Shown in pieces: positions 1-11,720 of a stretch of 64,000 bases of DNA. The stretch covers positions 124,001-188,000 of the forward strand of contig JAKJXP020000039.1 of the NCBI GenBank assembly GCA_022225965.2. The letters run 5' to 3'. The translations under genes and the position numbers were made by a program. The notes beneath the pieces were generated by a model. It ran no database searches. It saw nothing but the letters and a program-made list of their open reading frames with translations, and was not told the DNA's origin. This stretch comes from Diatrype stigma (Eukaryota > Ascomycota > Sordariomycetes > Xylariales > Diatrypaceae). Numbering within the stretch: position 1 is the stretch's first letter; each line of letters opens with the position of its first letter.

Positions 1-236
1 ATGGCGATGAAAAGGGCCCATCAATCCGATTGCCGCGCCTGGACACCGGCTCGTTCCTGTCCATCAACCTCTCGGACGATGACGATGACGACAGCGATGA
101 CGGTAACGGGGAGGACGATCGCTTCGCGGCCGACGAGCGCAGGTACATGCCGCTCTTCATGCGGAAGAACCACGACGCCCTGAGGGGCAACAGCCGCAAA
201 GCGCTGAGGTTCCTGGGACTCAGCACGGAGGCGTGA
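1..236 (+). CDS. 3' end of a gene beginning before the window (unidentified)
   Basis: An open frame (codons starting at position 3) enters from the left edge and stops with TGA at 234-236. The visible 77 residues include a strongly acidic Asp/Ser run (about 65-110), then a basic stretch with the sequence MPLFMRKNHDALRG and a short hydrophobic end (FLGLSTEA). Acid-rich low complexity followed by a compact conserved-looking tail is typical of a protein C-terminus. No family could be recognised. That the frame is coding rests on its openness to the window edge and its codon composition, so identity is unknown and even the gene call is moderate. Confidence 0.5.
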   Translation, partial: GDEKGPSIRLPRLDTGSFLSINLSDDDDDDSDDGNGEDDRFAADERRYMPLFMRKNHDALRGNSRKALRFLGLSTEA

Positions 237-1641
237 GATCGGGGCGGGATCCTTGGGCTTCCTCTCTCCCGTAGGGTCTGTATAAAAACCTGTATCAACA
301 GTATGTTGTATATTTTTATCTATTTTTCGTAGGTTCAAGTTTGTTGGGGTCGACTGTCTGAAGAATACATATATAAGTACCCCCTTCCTTCAACGTACGT
401 TAACGGGGCGCTCGGCACGACGACAGCAAACCGCGGCGTTCTTCCGAGCTTGTTGTATATCTGACTGTATTATTACATGTTTATTCGGGGCCCATGATGG
501 ATGTTTGTTGCACTTGCAGCTCAGTGCTCATGTATTTTAAACTGATACCTGCTTGGCTGGATACATTATCAAGATTCCGGTCCTAGCCGACCGCTGTTCT
601 ACACGCCCCCCTCCCCTCAACTAGTATCGTAGGGGTGACTCTTAGTCTGCTACTATGTAGGTAGGTACTTCGTCATATTACACTACTCCAAAACAGCCTA
701 CACGAGAATACACTTGGTGGGCTACGGATCCTCCACACCCTGACTTGATTGTGGTGAAGTAGGCTATTATAGGAGGGGGGTAGATAAGGACGAGGAGTAT
801 CATCACGCAAACCGTTCGAAGGCGGCTTCTTATCCCACATGACTTGTAATCTCGAGATTAGAAGGACATCACGTAGCACGATCACACACGCCGAGCAGGT
901 CAGGTTTCATGGACTTCCAGCACGTTGAGAAGAAACATGCAAACAAAACAATTGAGTGTCCCCCTATGATTAAGTATCCCAGATGTGCGAGAAGTATGCC
1001 GAAAGAAGGATTATGGGCAGCTGAGGGCCGAAAGAGAAGAGTGAAGACAAGAAAATAGGCGAGGATCTAAGTTCAGAGCACAATTTATCGTGGCATGCCA
1101 TTGACCACGTCCATCGTCATATCCCTCACTCGAGCTCTTGTCTCCTCCATTCAAGCCCTCCCTCCCCCTTAGCCCTGGGGAAGACAACTTGTCCCCGAAT
1201 CGCGGAAATTACAGACACAGCGTAAAATTCATCTCCCGTCGCCCGAATGCCAAGTTACCGCGCGCGCAGATTTCTAATACAAAGAGCGGGATCTCGTTCC
1301 GGTCATTAGAATATCGCGTTAGGAAAGAGCCGGAGCTAGGGATAGCAAACAGATCTCCCTCGGGATATCCATGACCCTGCTCTCACATGCCAGAAAGTTC
1401 AATCATCCCGTGATACGTCAGCGAACGATTCCGGCGGGACAAAATGTCGATGGTGATAATGGGAAAAATCCAAGTGGTCATGAATTCGTCTATCGGAGGT
1501 CAAAAGCGACAACTAAACCGCAGCCCACCTTGCCATCCTGACCACCTGCATGCCTGTAATTGCCAGTCCGTTCCACGGAAATCAAGATGGGATATGTGAG
1601 AACGCCGTCATTTCGGGGGTATCGTCAAGGGGTTGTGCTCT
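237..1641. other. Intergenic region, no gene seen
   Basis: About 1.4 kb between two genes whose 3' ends face each other. It must hold both 3' UTRs. Only short, low-quality frames occur here; I see no protein domain, RNA gene or repeat array. Confidence 0.6.
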
Positions 1642-2914
1642 CTAGCAGCAGCCGCCGCCAGAGGAGTTGGAGACACTGTGGCCAGGGCCGACCTGAACAC
1701 CGGGCTTGGTGTTGGTGGTGGCCTGCGAGCCCATGCGCTCCTTGATTTGCCGGGCCATGGTCAAGAAAGCCTGCTCGACGTTCGAGGCGTTCTTGGCCGA
1801 GGTCTCGAGGAACGGGATGCCAAGGCTGTCAGCGAACTCCTAGAAATGAAGTCAGCATCCTAGACAGACAAGGTTCGAGAGTATAGACTATCGCGAGAAT
1901 GCAAAGAAGGGAGAACTCGTAGGAGTCTTTGCCACAGGATATCGTACCTTGGCAACGGTGTACTCGACGACCTTCTTGTCCGACATATCGCTCTTGTTGC
2001 CTACGAGCAACTTGTTGACGCCCTCGGTAGCGTATCGGTCAATCTCCTGCAGCCACTGCTTGACGTTGTTGAAGCTGTCCATGTCGGTGACATCGTAGAC
2101 CACGCAGATGCCGTGGGCACCTCGGTAGTAGGACGAAGTAATAGTTCGGAAGCGTTCCTGGCCAGCCGTGTCCCACTGCAATACAGCCCGATCGTCAGCA
2201 CTCAGCGCAGCGAGGTCGGGGTAAGATTTTCATTGCCTACAATCTGCAGCTTCACCGTCTTGGTATCCAAATCGATAGTTCGGATTTTCTACCAATTCAT
2301 TAGCGAAGTGGTAGGAGGGCAGAAAGTGCGGTGACGTACGAAGTCGACGCCAATGGTAGAGATGTAGGACTCTGTGTAGGTGTCATCGGCGAATCGCAAG
2401 AGAAGACAAGACTTTCCAACACCGGAATCACCGATGAGGAGGAGCTTGAAGAGGTAGTCGTATCTAGAAAGATCGGCGGTTAGCTTGCTGGTGGGAGGAG
2501 CATCAATCGCCTCTCTCAGCTTGGCCTGGGTCTCCGAATCCGGGAGGAAACCGGTAGCGGAACCCTGATTGAGAGACATGGTTGATGATCGTGATGCCCA
2601 GAGTTCCGATGATGCTGCTGATGGTGATGATGAAATCCCTGAAGATGCTGATGCTGCTGGTGTTGGGGAGTGGGTTGGTAATGCAGCGTTGCATGTTTTG
2701 CTTCGGGGTTGTTGTGTGCAAAGGCATCGTGGTAGTAAAAGCGGAAGGTACAGGAATGCGGGTACTCTGCCGAGTCAGCGGTTAGTATTGAAGCCATCGT
2801 CGTCGAGATCTATTCGTAGCAACGCGATGGGGTGGGTGTGGCATAGTACCGTTGAGGGCGGTCTATGCAAAGGCTCATAGGGATGACATTTGGCACTTAC
2901 TACTCAGGATTCAT
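1642..2914 (-). CDS. ypt1: Rab GTPase Ypt1 (Rab1 homologue)
   Basis: Small Rab-family GTPase that in fungi drives ER-to-Golgi and intra-Golgi vesicle tethering and takes part in autophagy. Five exons: 2904-2914, 2340-2463, 2241-2288, 1948-2175, 1642-1839, all phases consistent, giving 202 aa, the usual length. Visible motifs: P-loop GDSGVGKS (15-22), switch I ending in TIGVDF, WDTAGQE (62-68), NKSD (121-124), SAK (151-153) and a C-terminal GGGCC for double geranylgeranylation. The first coding exon is only 11 nt (MNPE plus part of a codon) and is separated by a 440-nt intron, as expected for this family; the start is set by the conserved MNPEYDYLFK N-terminus. Family and start are very secure. 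An in-frame ATG inside intron 1 (2577-2579) is discussed under findings. Confidence 0.97.
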
Positions 2915-4620
2915 CTTGACCGTTATGTGAATGCGCTACAACCCAGTATAGGTTATTTAGGTAAGTGAAAGCAGGCTAGGACAAGCAGAAAGAATTAATC
3001 AATAAACCCAGTCTAGACAGAGGGTAGATCCAGGGCAGCTGCAAAAACCGATGAGTGGTTTTGAATCTGGGGGAGGGCGGTGATGATGATGAGGATGGAT
3101 GTTGAAAGGAAAGGAGCCGCCGTTGTCGTCGTTGGCTTTAGTTTAGGTACGATAGAAGGGCCAGAAGGCGCAGGCACACGCTAGTTACTAAGTAATAAGT
3201 AGAACACACAGGGCACCATTCCTAGTCGGGGCGTAGTGGGCGTGGTCTGTGACTTTGTTAAAGTGGGCTGGGCGGTGCTGTTAGCCTGTTAGCTTGTCAG
3301 CCTGCTAGCTCCTTAGCCCGTGTGCACTGCAAGCCTGTCTGGTTTGCCTGTGCAGCTGGCCATCCTGCCATTCAAGGCCATCCATCGAAGCCTGTCGTTA
3401 GGCAACGTCAGTGTCTGGCTGTCTGGTCAGTCGATGTTAGCTATCTCCACCATCAAGGTTGACCTTATCAAGACATGACCCAAAGGCTATCTATCACTTG
3501 TGATCAGCTGATTTGTGCTGCAACAACTGTCAAACTCTTCCATGGTTCCATTGGTCCTATGGCATTCCCAGTGAAGTACTACATGTATGTATGTAAAGTG
3601 TAGTGTACAAGAGATGCAAGATAGGTAGATATAGGAGATGCATCTAAGCCAAACGGTTCCTATAGTTAGTTTAGGTAGTTAGTGGTGCATTTGGTTCATA
3701 AACTATTTACCTAGTATGGATTGGATTATGTTCCTGGTTATCAGGACGAGAAAGATCTACCTAAACATGTAGGGTCACTTGACAGTGACACAATCCTTCT
3801 CACTCCGTACTTTGTAGGGAGCCACATGGACACCAGAACACAAAGGGAGAGTCAGTCAGTTCACATTGCCTAGGTGTCTACGGATGACGTCAATCTAACA
3901 TACAACTTCTACACCTGCACCCAGATCACTTATACGGAGCAGATAGATAACTAAGTACATAATAAGTACACATGCATTCATATATCTGTATAGAAAACCC
4001 TAGATATCTAGGTAGTCAATGATTGAAGAGTTGTAAATCCATGAGGATATTGAGACACTATACCAATACCTTGCTACCATAACATTCTATCTTATTGCAT
4101 TACATGCCCAATCACACGAAAGTCTCACCAACGACTTGCTTGTGTTTGGACCAAATCACTTGTTGGTTTATCACCCGTAGTGCGTGCATACATACATACC
4201 TCCAAGTTGGTTGGATTTACAGTGGACCGCACGTCAAATCCGAGAGTCCGGACACCTGCCGGGGCATCATCCCACCCCCACCATGCCCCTAAGATAGCCC
4301 CAACCCACTGGCCCCAAGCCCCAAGCCCCAAGCTACCATACCTAGCCTGGCTGAGTGGCTGCATCGAACATTCGATACTTTTGTATGCAGGTGGTTACCG
4401 AAATCTTCGTCGGCAGCAGTACTGGAGCAAGTCGACGTCTGGCAATTACAACTTTGTTTCTCCGGCATTCAAACGAATTGATATTGGTTTCTTTCCCCCC
4501 CCGAGCCTGTTCATGCTACGGACATAAAGCCAAGCTGCCAACAACCGGGACCGTTTAACCGTCCTCCTTTCGTATGAATTGACGAGTTCGTTACCCCTCT
4601 GCCATTGAGGCCGCGGACAC
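2915..4620. other. Intergenic region between divergent genes
   Basis: About 1.7 kb holding the 5' flanks of ypt1 and of the gene at 4621. It contains pyrimidine-rich and AT-rich stretches and repeated CCTGT/AGCCTG words around 3280-3420. No convincing coding frame was found. Confidence 0.6.
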
Positions 4621-5717
4621 ATGTCCCCTCCAAGCAGCGCCCTCCGAACCTCTTGCCATGCTGTAAGCTCGCGGGCAGCCCTGCGCCGGCTGCCTTCTAG
4701 AGCTACTGCTGCTGCTGCTACCATAAGCTCGACGTCGACCTGTACTCCGACCTCGGCTTCGGCTTTGTCCCCTCCAGTGTCCTTCGACCCGAGCCCGATA
4801 TCAACTGCCACCCCGCAAGCGCAATTCCTCAACCCTCTCCGGGTGGCACCGCAGTCGCAACCAGGCTTGATAACTCCGATATGGTTCAACTCGTCTACCG
4901 CCCAGTTTGACCTATTCTCAGGCTCCCCGGAGAACAACAATCCGAGACAGCCAGACAGCGAGCGCAAGGTAAAACTCGGCAGAAGTGAGCCTCTCCTCTC
5001 CTTAGTTTCAAGATTTTGCTCGAACATCGTTGCCGCACGATAGAACCGTCTCGTAGCTAACCTAGATCGACAGCTCTACGGATCCTCCAAGAGCGACTGC
5101 CAACCCTCCTACAATCCCCCTTGCCGCAAGAGATCCTATCGCCGAACATCTCGCTCCACTTGTTCCCCTCGACACATCCGTACCTGCCCGTGGTATCGGG
5201 CAGGATCGCCTACATCACAGCACTGTGGACGTCGCCAATTGCATGGAACCGGGTGCCGATCATCGGCAACGTGAAGCTGGACATCCTGTCGGAGCGCATG
5301 ACCAACCAGCCGCTGCACTTCTCGCCGAAGCGGGCGGGCGCGTACGACGAGCAGCTCATCGTCAAGTGGCGGACGGCCTCCTCAAACAAGAACAAGAACA
5401 GCAATAAAGACAACAGCGACAGCGGCCCGGTGAGCCTGGCGGAACAGGGCGAGCACAAGCTGGACGAGAACCTGCGGGGTACCATCGCGCAGGGCGACAA
5501 GAAGCCCTTCACGGGCCTGTTCATCTTCGAGTTCGACCGGGACGGCAAAGTCATCAGCCACACGATCGAGCATGTCGACGAGCACGGCGAGTGGGAGAAC
5601 GGCGTCGGCGCTAGGGTGGTGGGCCTCACGGACTGGCTGCTAGGCGGCATGAAGCGGGGGCCCGCCGGCGGAACGGCCCTGCCGGCATGCGAAATGACGG
5701 GTAAGAAGAGGAGTTGA
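4621..5717 (+). CDS. Conserved fungal protein, probably mitochondrial; function unknown
   Basis: Two exons, 4621-4984 and 5074-5717 (donor GTGAGC, acceptor CAG; phase 1), give 335 aa. The N-terminus (MSPPSSALRTSCHAVSSR...) is rich in Ser, Ala and Arg with no acids for about 40 residues, which looks like a mitochondrial targeting peptide. The second exon has a compact globular part with PNISLHLFPSTHPYLP, AWNRVPIIGNVKLDILSERM, TGLFIFEFDRDGKVISHTIEH and a closing GLTDWLLGG. The last segments, with alternating strands and an HTIEH motif, resemble an NTF2/SnoaL-like fold of the DUF2358 kind; this is an impression, not a demonstrated match. A Lys/Asn/Ser-rich loop interrupts the middle. No catalytic residues can be assigned. 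Confidence 0.75.
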
Positions 5718-6240
5718 AAAATGTGGCATTTGTCTGCTTTCCGTTCACCGGCGTTTCTTTTGCATTGCATTGCATGCAGCGGTTGTGTAAGATTGGACGG
5801 GCCGGGAAGGAGGGAAAAGATGGGAAGGGAATGGAAGGCATCTCATCATATGCACCTACCCCCCTATTGTATTGTATAGATCATATTAGACTATGGGACC
5901 CGTCACCACTCCGCGAAAAGGGGCGAGCTGGATGTGGATACTCTGTACGTTATGACGAGCAACAAACACGCTTTTACGAATACCAGTCCTATCATGAAGT
6001 ATCGCGAACTTTATCTGCAGTTCAAATTTTATATGACAATCAAGTTGTGTGTACTTCGTAGTCACCTGGATATTGTATGAGTAGGTATATACCCGACCTT
6101 ATATTTGAATACCCAGGGAGTTGGACCTATCGTAAGATCGTGTGTTGTTGCTTTGTCCGAGATATAGTCGTGGCTTTCTATTGGTCGATTATCCCGATTT
6201 GTATTGTATGTACGAAGTACATATATGTACATACACATCC

Positions 6241-6242
<2 letters not shown>

Positions 6243-6273
<31 letters not shown>
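6243..6273 (+). repeat. Hexanucleotide tandem repeat (GGCAAC)n
   Basis: Five perfect copies of CGGCAA/GGCAAC in a row about 260 bp upstream of the 2EXR start codon. Simple-sequence repeat in promoter or 5' UTR; likely length-variable between strains. Confidence 0.9.
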
Positions 6274-6390
6274 CAACGAACGAACATCTACGAGGTTTCT
6301 CAACTCTCACCCAGCTATCTCCCGAGGTCCCATCTCCTACATACATGATCCAATCGTGAATGCTAGATGTCCGCCTGCTTGCCTTCACTC

Positions 6391-6420
6391 ATATATATAT
6401 ACACACACACACACATACAC
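6391..6420 (+). repeat. AT/AC microsatellite
   Basis: A short (AT)n run passes into (AC)n, followed by ACACCTA words, about 120 bp upstream of the 2EXR start. Confidence 0.85.
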
Positions 6421-6534
6421 CTACACCTAACCACTCACTTACTCATCAAGCCAATCCAACTACCTAAACCACCACGCTTCTTGAGATCCTCCCATCAAAC
6501 CTTCGGTGCGTGTCCTCGAGGTTGGGCATAAGCA

Positions 6535-8097
6535 ATGTCAGCATCAGCAGCAGCGGCGCCCGCGCGCACCAGCTTCTGGCTCGAGTTCCGCGTCTTCGAC
6601 GACGGGCTCGACGCCCCCGCGGCGCAGCGCATGGCGGCGAGGAGCATCTGCGGTGGCGGTGGCGGCGGGGAGTCCGGGTCCTCGTCGTTCGCGCTGTTCC
6701 CCCAGCTTCCCGCCGAGCTGCGCCTCAAGATCTGGGAGTACCTGCTGGCGCCGCGGATCGTGCAGGTGGCGTGCTTCGACTCCGAACAGGAGCCCGAGTC
6801 CGAGTTCGAGTCCGCGTCCGCGTCGCCCTGCCAGGAGGCAGAGGCAGAGGGAAAGGAAGGAGAAGGACAAGGACAAGGAGGAGTGAGCACGTACTTCTCG
6901 TCCTTCTCCTCAAGCGTGGCCGCGACAGCGGCGCGGGAGAGGAGGCACGTGGGTGGCAGCGGCGGCGGCAAGGGCAGGAGGCGGGAGAGGTGGCAGAGCC
7001 AACAGCAGGTGCCCGTCCTGCTGCACGTGAACCGCGAGACGCGGACGCTCGCCCTCAAGCACTACGAGCTCGCGTTCGCGTGGAAGGTGCCGCACGTGCT
7101 GGCTGTCAACAGCCTCGTGCCGGGGACGTACTACTACCCGCAGAACCACTTCCCCCCTTCTTCTTCTTCTTCTTCTTCTGTCTCCACTACCGCCAACAAC
7201 ACCACCTCTCCGTCCCTATCATCACCACCCTCCACATCCTCGCCCTCCGTGCCTTCGCAAAAGCAACCGCAGCAACCCTCGCCGAAACCCTCCCGCCGCG
7301 CCGCCGCCGGCTCCGAAGCCCGCGTCTACTTCAGCTTCGCGCGGGACATGCTGTACCTGCGGGGCGAGCTGGAGCCGCACGACAGCTTCGGGTTCAACAG
7401 CCCGATGGCGTACTTCGTGGCGCGCGGCGACGCGGCGCGGGTGCGGCGCGTGGCCGTCGCCTTCCGCGCCCTGGGGTATGGCGAGACCGGGTCGCAGCAG
7501 ATCTTCGGGAGCCTGTTCCACGTCGTGGACCGGTTCGGGCAGGGTCCCCCGCCGCCGCCGGCCCCCCTGCCGGCGGCGGGGGCGGGGATAGCGGGGGCGC
7601 AGGAAGTCGGATATCATGGCCATCATCATCATCATCATCATCACCCTCGACGGGATCAGGATCCGGATCGGGATCAGGGGCAGCAGAGTACTAATAAATA
7701 TCACAAGAACCACGGCCTGATTGGCGGCCGGGTCCTCGTCGCCGTGGACCCGGCAGACGAGCACACGCACGCGCTGATGGGCGGGGAAGGGCCTCTAGTT
7801 CCCTCTTCGCCCTCCCCTTCTGCCTCTTCATTTTTATCGTCAGCCACACAATCTCAGGGGCTTAACAACAATAACGCAATAGGGGCAGTCACGAGCAAAA
7901 CGGGCAGAGACGCGGGAGATGAAGGCGGAGAAGTGCAGAGGGAAGAGAGAGAAGGTGCCGGGCAGGAGAAGGAGGAAGAGCCAAACGTGGTGCAGAAGAT
8001 CTGGCGCGACTGGTACCGCGGATCCATCGTCACGTCATCGCTGGCCAAGATGAAATTCACGCTGGTTCGGGAGGAGGACCTGGGGCGGTATTTGTGA
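6535..8097 (+). CDS. 2EXR-domain protein with low-complexity insertions
   Basis: Single-exon gene, 520 aa. Residues 53-80 read FALFPQLPAELRLKIWEYLLAPRI in part, the hallmark of the fungal 2EXR domain (F-x-LP-x-E-(L/I)R-x-x-IW), and residues about 160-180 carry the companion HVNRETRTLALKHYEL motif; WLEFRVF at the N-terminus precedes them. These proteins are abundant in Pezizomycotina and mostly uncharacterised; a link to protein interaction or F-box-like function is only suggested. Several low-complexity stretches interrupt the domain: a Gly run near 40, Glu/Ser-rich and Gly/Arg-rich stretches around 85-150, a Ser/Pro run near 205-245 and a run of eight consecutive His near residue 365. The C-terminus (QKIWRDWYRGS...LVREEDLGRYL) is the expected end of the family. 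ATG at 6535 is the first in frame. Confidence 0.85.
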   Translation: MSASAAAAPARTSFWLEFRVFDDGLDAPAAQRMAARSICGGGGGGESGSSSFALFPQLPAELRLKIWEYLLAPRIVQVACFDSEQEPESEFESASASPCQEAEAEGKEGEGQGQGGVSTYFSSFSSSVAATAARERRHVGGSGGGKGRRRERWQSQQQVPVLLHVNRETRTLALKHYELAFAWKVPHVLAVNSLVPGTYYYPQNHFPPSSSSSSSVSTTANNTTSPSLSSPPSTSSPSVPSQKQPQQPSPKPSRRAAAGSEARVYFSFARDMLYLRGELEPHDSFGFNSPMAYFVARGDAARVRRVAVAFRALGYGETGSQQIFGSLFHVVDRFGQGPPPPPAPLPAAGAGIAGAQEVGYHGHHHHHHHHPRRDQDPDRDQGQQSTNKYHKNHGLIGGRVLVAVDPADEHTHALMGGEGPLVPSSPSPSASSFLSSATQSQGLNNNNAIGAVTSKTGRDAGDEGGEVQREEREGAGQEKEEEPNVVQKIWRDWYRGSIVTSSLAKMKFTLVREEDLGRYL

Positions 8098-8863
8098 ACG
8101 AATGAAATAAGTGAAGTCAATAAATGTATTATGCCAGTGAGCGAGCAGAGTAAACTAAGGTCGAGTGAGGGAGGGAGAGAGTGTGTGAGAGAATCAGTTA
8201 GCTGTCAGTTATAACTTATAACTACCTGGGGAGTTTCAAGGCTTAATCTTTTGTTTAGAATGGCCAGATACACTGGGTTGTTCATTGACCTTCAGATCAT
8301 GGACATTTTAAAGAAGCAATGGTAATACAGCTCTGATTAGACTCTATACTATTAGCCCATCTAGCCAGCTTTACGAGAAACAGCAGAACATAACTCCAGA
8401 GGTACACACAGCTAACCCAAGTTACGAACTCAGCTGATCGTTCAGAATACTCAAGATACCCTAAGCGGACTCAGTTCCATTTGCGATTCTTCATCACGAC
8501 ATAACAAAAGCCACTTGCCTTTAAAAAAAAAAAAAAAATACAAAAAACCTGATACTGACTACGTGCACATACATACATCACTTCACCCCGTCAACTAACA
8601 CGCAACGCCTGCGCGACGAACTTTGAATACATATAAATATCAAACACCAATGATCGCTCATAACACCGCTCGCCCGCGTATTCATATACATGTCCTCATA
8701 CATAAATACATGCATACATAAATACACGCCACTATTCTCTTCAAACCCCCTCTCTACCTGCCGAGTCGCAGCAGCTTAAACATCTACACACTCCCTCACC
8801 CACCCGAGTGAGTGAGTGAGTGAGTACAGCCCACCGTTTGCTCGCAATGCAAGTACACCCCAA
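8098..8863. other. Intergenic region between convergent genes
   Basis: Contains the 3' UTRs of both neighbours and a run of 16 A at 8523-8538, plus repeated CATACATA words near 8560-8730. No gene seen. Confidence 0.6.
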
Positions 8864-11720
8864 TCAATATTCGACCAGCCTCAGCTTCTTCCCGATATCC
8901 TTCCTGCGGGCGCGGACCGACCTCTCCGAGCCCTTCGAGTCGCCGTTGTCGTGGCGGCCCCGGGCCTTGAGGGCCTGGAGGAGCATGCCCGAGTCAAAGA
9001 ACCCATCTAAGTATAACAAAGGTATTTGTCAGTCACCTGGATCAAAATACATACGTGAAGATGGGGCACAGAAGAAGGGTGTACAAGGGTGCAGATAGGG
9101 GTTAGGAATAGGGGTAAAAAGAAGAGGGGGGAGAAGGGAGGGGGAATCCGGGGAAAGAAGACTTACAGCCACCCAACTCCTCATCCTCGCTCAAGCCCAG
9201 GCTCTCTTCAGTCGGCGACCTCGATCCGAGCGACGACCGCGCCGTCGCCCCCGCCTCCCTAGCGTAACTGTTCTGCGAGCCGGAGCCGCCACCGCCTGTG
9301 ATCATACGCCCGCGGGCCTTGAGGCCCTTCGCGGGCGCTGAAGTCCGTAATTTTTGTCTGTAATCGCCAGGAAGGGACAGAGAAGCGGTCGAGGATTCGA
9401 TCTCGCGGGCGCGGGACTGCTTGTTGGTGGCGGAGCGTTGGTTAGTGATGCGTAGGACGCGGCGGATCTCGAGCAGGTAGGCATCGAGGGTGTCGATGAA
9501 GCGCTTGGTCTGGCGGTGCTTGCTGGAGGCGCACAGGCTGATGCTGTCATCCTTGATTATGTAGCCGATGCCGAAGCCGTCGGCCGAGGTCGGGCCGAAC
9601 CCGAACTGCCGCAGGCACGGGTTGCCGCAGTTGGACGTCGACAGGATTGTGTTATTCAGCTTGTCCCAGCCGCTGTCGGCGAAGAGCAGCGGCACCGGAT
9701 GGCCACCGTCCCGCGACCGCGACGTGGTGCTGTCGCCGCGCCGCCGCGACCGTGACGTGTTGGTGTTGGTGTCTCCCCCATCGAGTGACGACATGACCGA
9801 ATCACGGCCCGGGCTCCCGATGAGGGATCCCCCGCGATCCGAGGTGCTCTCGGTGGGGCTGGAGTATCCCGTGCTACTGCCTTGATCGTCGTCTAGGAGC
9901 TTCTGCCATACGCAGAAGAGCGCATACAGGTGGCGGTCGCAGCCTTCGGCCTTGGCGCTCTCCCTGGTGTTCTGGGTGTGCTTTTGGCAGGCCCTGCGTA
10001 GCGCCTCGACCTTCTCTTCCGGGGGATTGTCAGCCCAGAAAGTTTGAACGAATTGGACCGACTCCTCGGTGACCGATCGAATAGCTTCTGTTCGGCCGTG
10101 TAGGAATATCTTGGTCATGGCAGGTTCATATGTGCAGTCTATTCGTCCGTATAGACCATAGTAAGCTGCTTGAAAAGCCATCTGGACGAAGGCATCTGGA
10201 GAGAATCCAGCCGAAGTAATGAAGTTCTTCCCAAACCCACTAAAATCCAAGCATTCAAATTCGTTCTGGCCGATCAAGTCTGCGAGCCTGGCCTCAGCAA
10301 ACCGTACGGCGATGTTTAGCTCCGGGATCATATCCCACTCCAACTTGTAAGGGTGTATGTTCACGTCCCCAAAACTCTCTGGGTCACGCTTTGAAGGGTC
10401 TGGACTGGTAGTTTTCCACAGGCTTGGAGACTTCCCATTAATAGTCCTTGCAAATCGCAAGATCGTGTCGGTATAGAGATCACTTGCGAACCGAAGTACG
10501 GTATGACCATCAACACCGGTATGCTCAAAGTTGATACCAGCGCTTCCGTTCTTGCAGACAATGATCTGGAGCTTGTCGTACCAACGATTGATACATGTTC
10601 CAATTTGCACCCCCTTCTCAACTTCATTCGTGCCACATAGCATATTTTGGCATAACTCAGCTACCGACTTTGGCTCCGTGTAATCGAGGCACAGGACGAA
10701 CAACGCCGAGTCGACAATACCAAGACATTCCGCGTTATTAGATCCCTCTTCCTTTGTCAACAGGTCTCTAAGCCCAGACCAGACTTTCCGGTTTTCTGTA
10801 CTCAGGACACCAAGAGCACCCTTGGCTGCTTCTTGGATGGGGGTTTGAGAGGCATCGTCAATGATTGTCTGAAGGTTGACGGCCAGATCCTTCTCACACA
10901 TGATGACATCTGAGTTGTCGTCGAGTACATCGAACCAATAGACTTGCCCGTGGCAGAGAACGACGATATGTTTGGACTCCGGGTCTTGCTCTATTTGACA
11001 TCCATGGTCGGTAGGGACTCGAGCTGTACCAAACAGTCGAGAGTACTGGTACATATCTAGGGGTCTACCTTTGACGGTGTCCGGTGGTAGTTCCTCACGG
11101 CGAACAGCCCGGACAAACTCTAATGCTGACGCGACTAGCGATGCGGCACGAGTGACCTGGTTATTCCTCGCCGGTGTCGGGTCATCCTCCAGTAAGAAGA
11201 AGGGGTTCAAGTTCAAGACGACGGGATTATCGAAATTTAGGTACGAATCATACCCTTGCCTCATATTAGCGATGTGATTTCTTCTAGGGGTGAGGGGGGG
11301 GTAGGCTCTCAGCTTACAGAATTGCTCTATGTAGCTCGTCTTCCCAACGGCATAGTTGCGCAGTTTTTCTTGTAGATGTGGACCATCATGCTTCAGAAAA
11401 TCTTGGACTGCAGCCCTTGTCTCGGCATGTTCGCGGGGGCTCTGCAATGGTTTCAGGGCAGCGAGATACTTCTTACAAGTATTCTCAAGTTCCGGGATGG
11501 GTAATCTAGGAAGTTGGTCCTGGCCAGAGAAGGTTATGCCACCTTCTTTCGGTGTTTCTGCGATTGTAGTCATCGTGTATCTTTGTGAATCTGACCTCAG
11601 ATTGGTTGAATCCTCGCTTATCTGATCTGGCATTGATCGAGGAATAGAAGCCAATGAGCTGCCGTTCAGCGTTTCACCAAGCGACTTTGGCATAGCAAAG
11701 ATACGGACTTGAGTAGGCAT
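8864..11720 (-). CDS. Carnitine O-acetyltransferase, Yat2/FacC (cytosolic) type
   Basis: Transfers acetyl groups between CoA and carnitine, allowing acetyl units to move between cytosol, peroxisome and mitochondrion during growth on acetate or fatty acids. Exons 11318-11720, 9167-11254 and 8864-9006 give 877 aa. Intron 1 (11255-11317) is 63 nt without stops, so retention would keep the frame; splicing restores EQFWYDSYLNFDNPVVLNLN, typical of the choline/carnitine acyltransferase family. Other visible motifs: NPFFLLEDDPTP, RPLDMYQYSRLFGTARVP, catalytic His in FEHTGVDGH (about residue 378) and the CoA-side GFGIGYIIKDDSIS. A Ser/Arg-rich insertion lies near 640-690. There is no mitochondrial presequence and the C-terminus (KKLRLVEY) lacks a peroxisomal signal, consistent with the cytosolic type. 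Start is uncertain: MTTIAETPKEGG, about 48 residues downstream, is an alternative. Confidence 0.92.

Larger units (their letters stand above)
5718..6534. other. Intergenic region with simple repeats
   Basis: Holds the 3' UTR of the preceding gene and the promoter of the 2EXR gene. Besides the two simple repeats annotated separately (6243-6273 and 6391-6420) nothing coding is convincing. Confidence 0.6.

Noticed and set aside
4446..5027. 193-codon frame antisense to the gene at 4621
   Set aside because: Antisense shadow of the Ser/Ala-rich targeting peptide region; the sense gene splices cleanly into a conserved domain.
6510..7694. 394-codon Arg/Ala-rich frame overlapping the 2EXR gene
   Set aside because: A by-product of GC-rich codon use; composition is low-complexity and the overlapping frame has clear 2EXR motifs.
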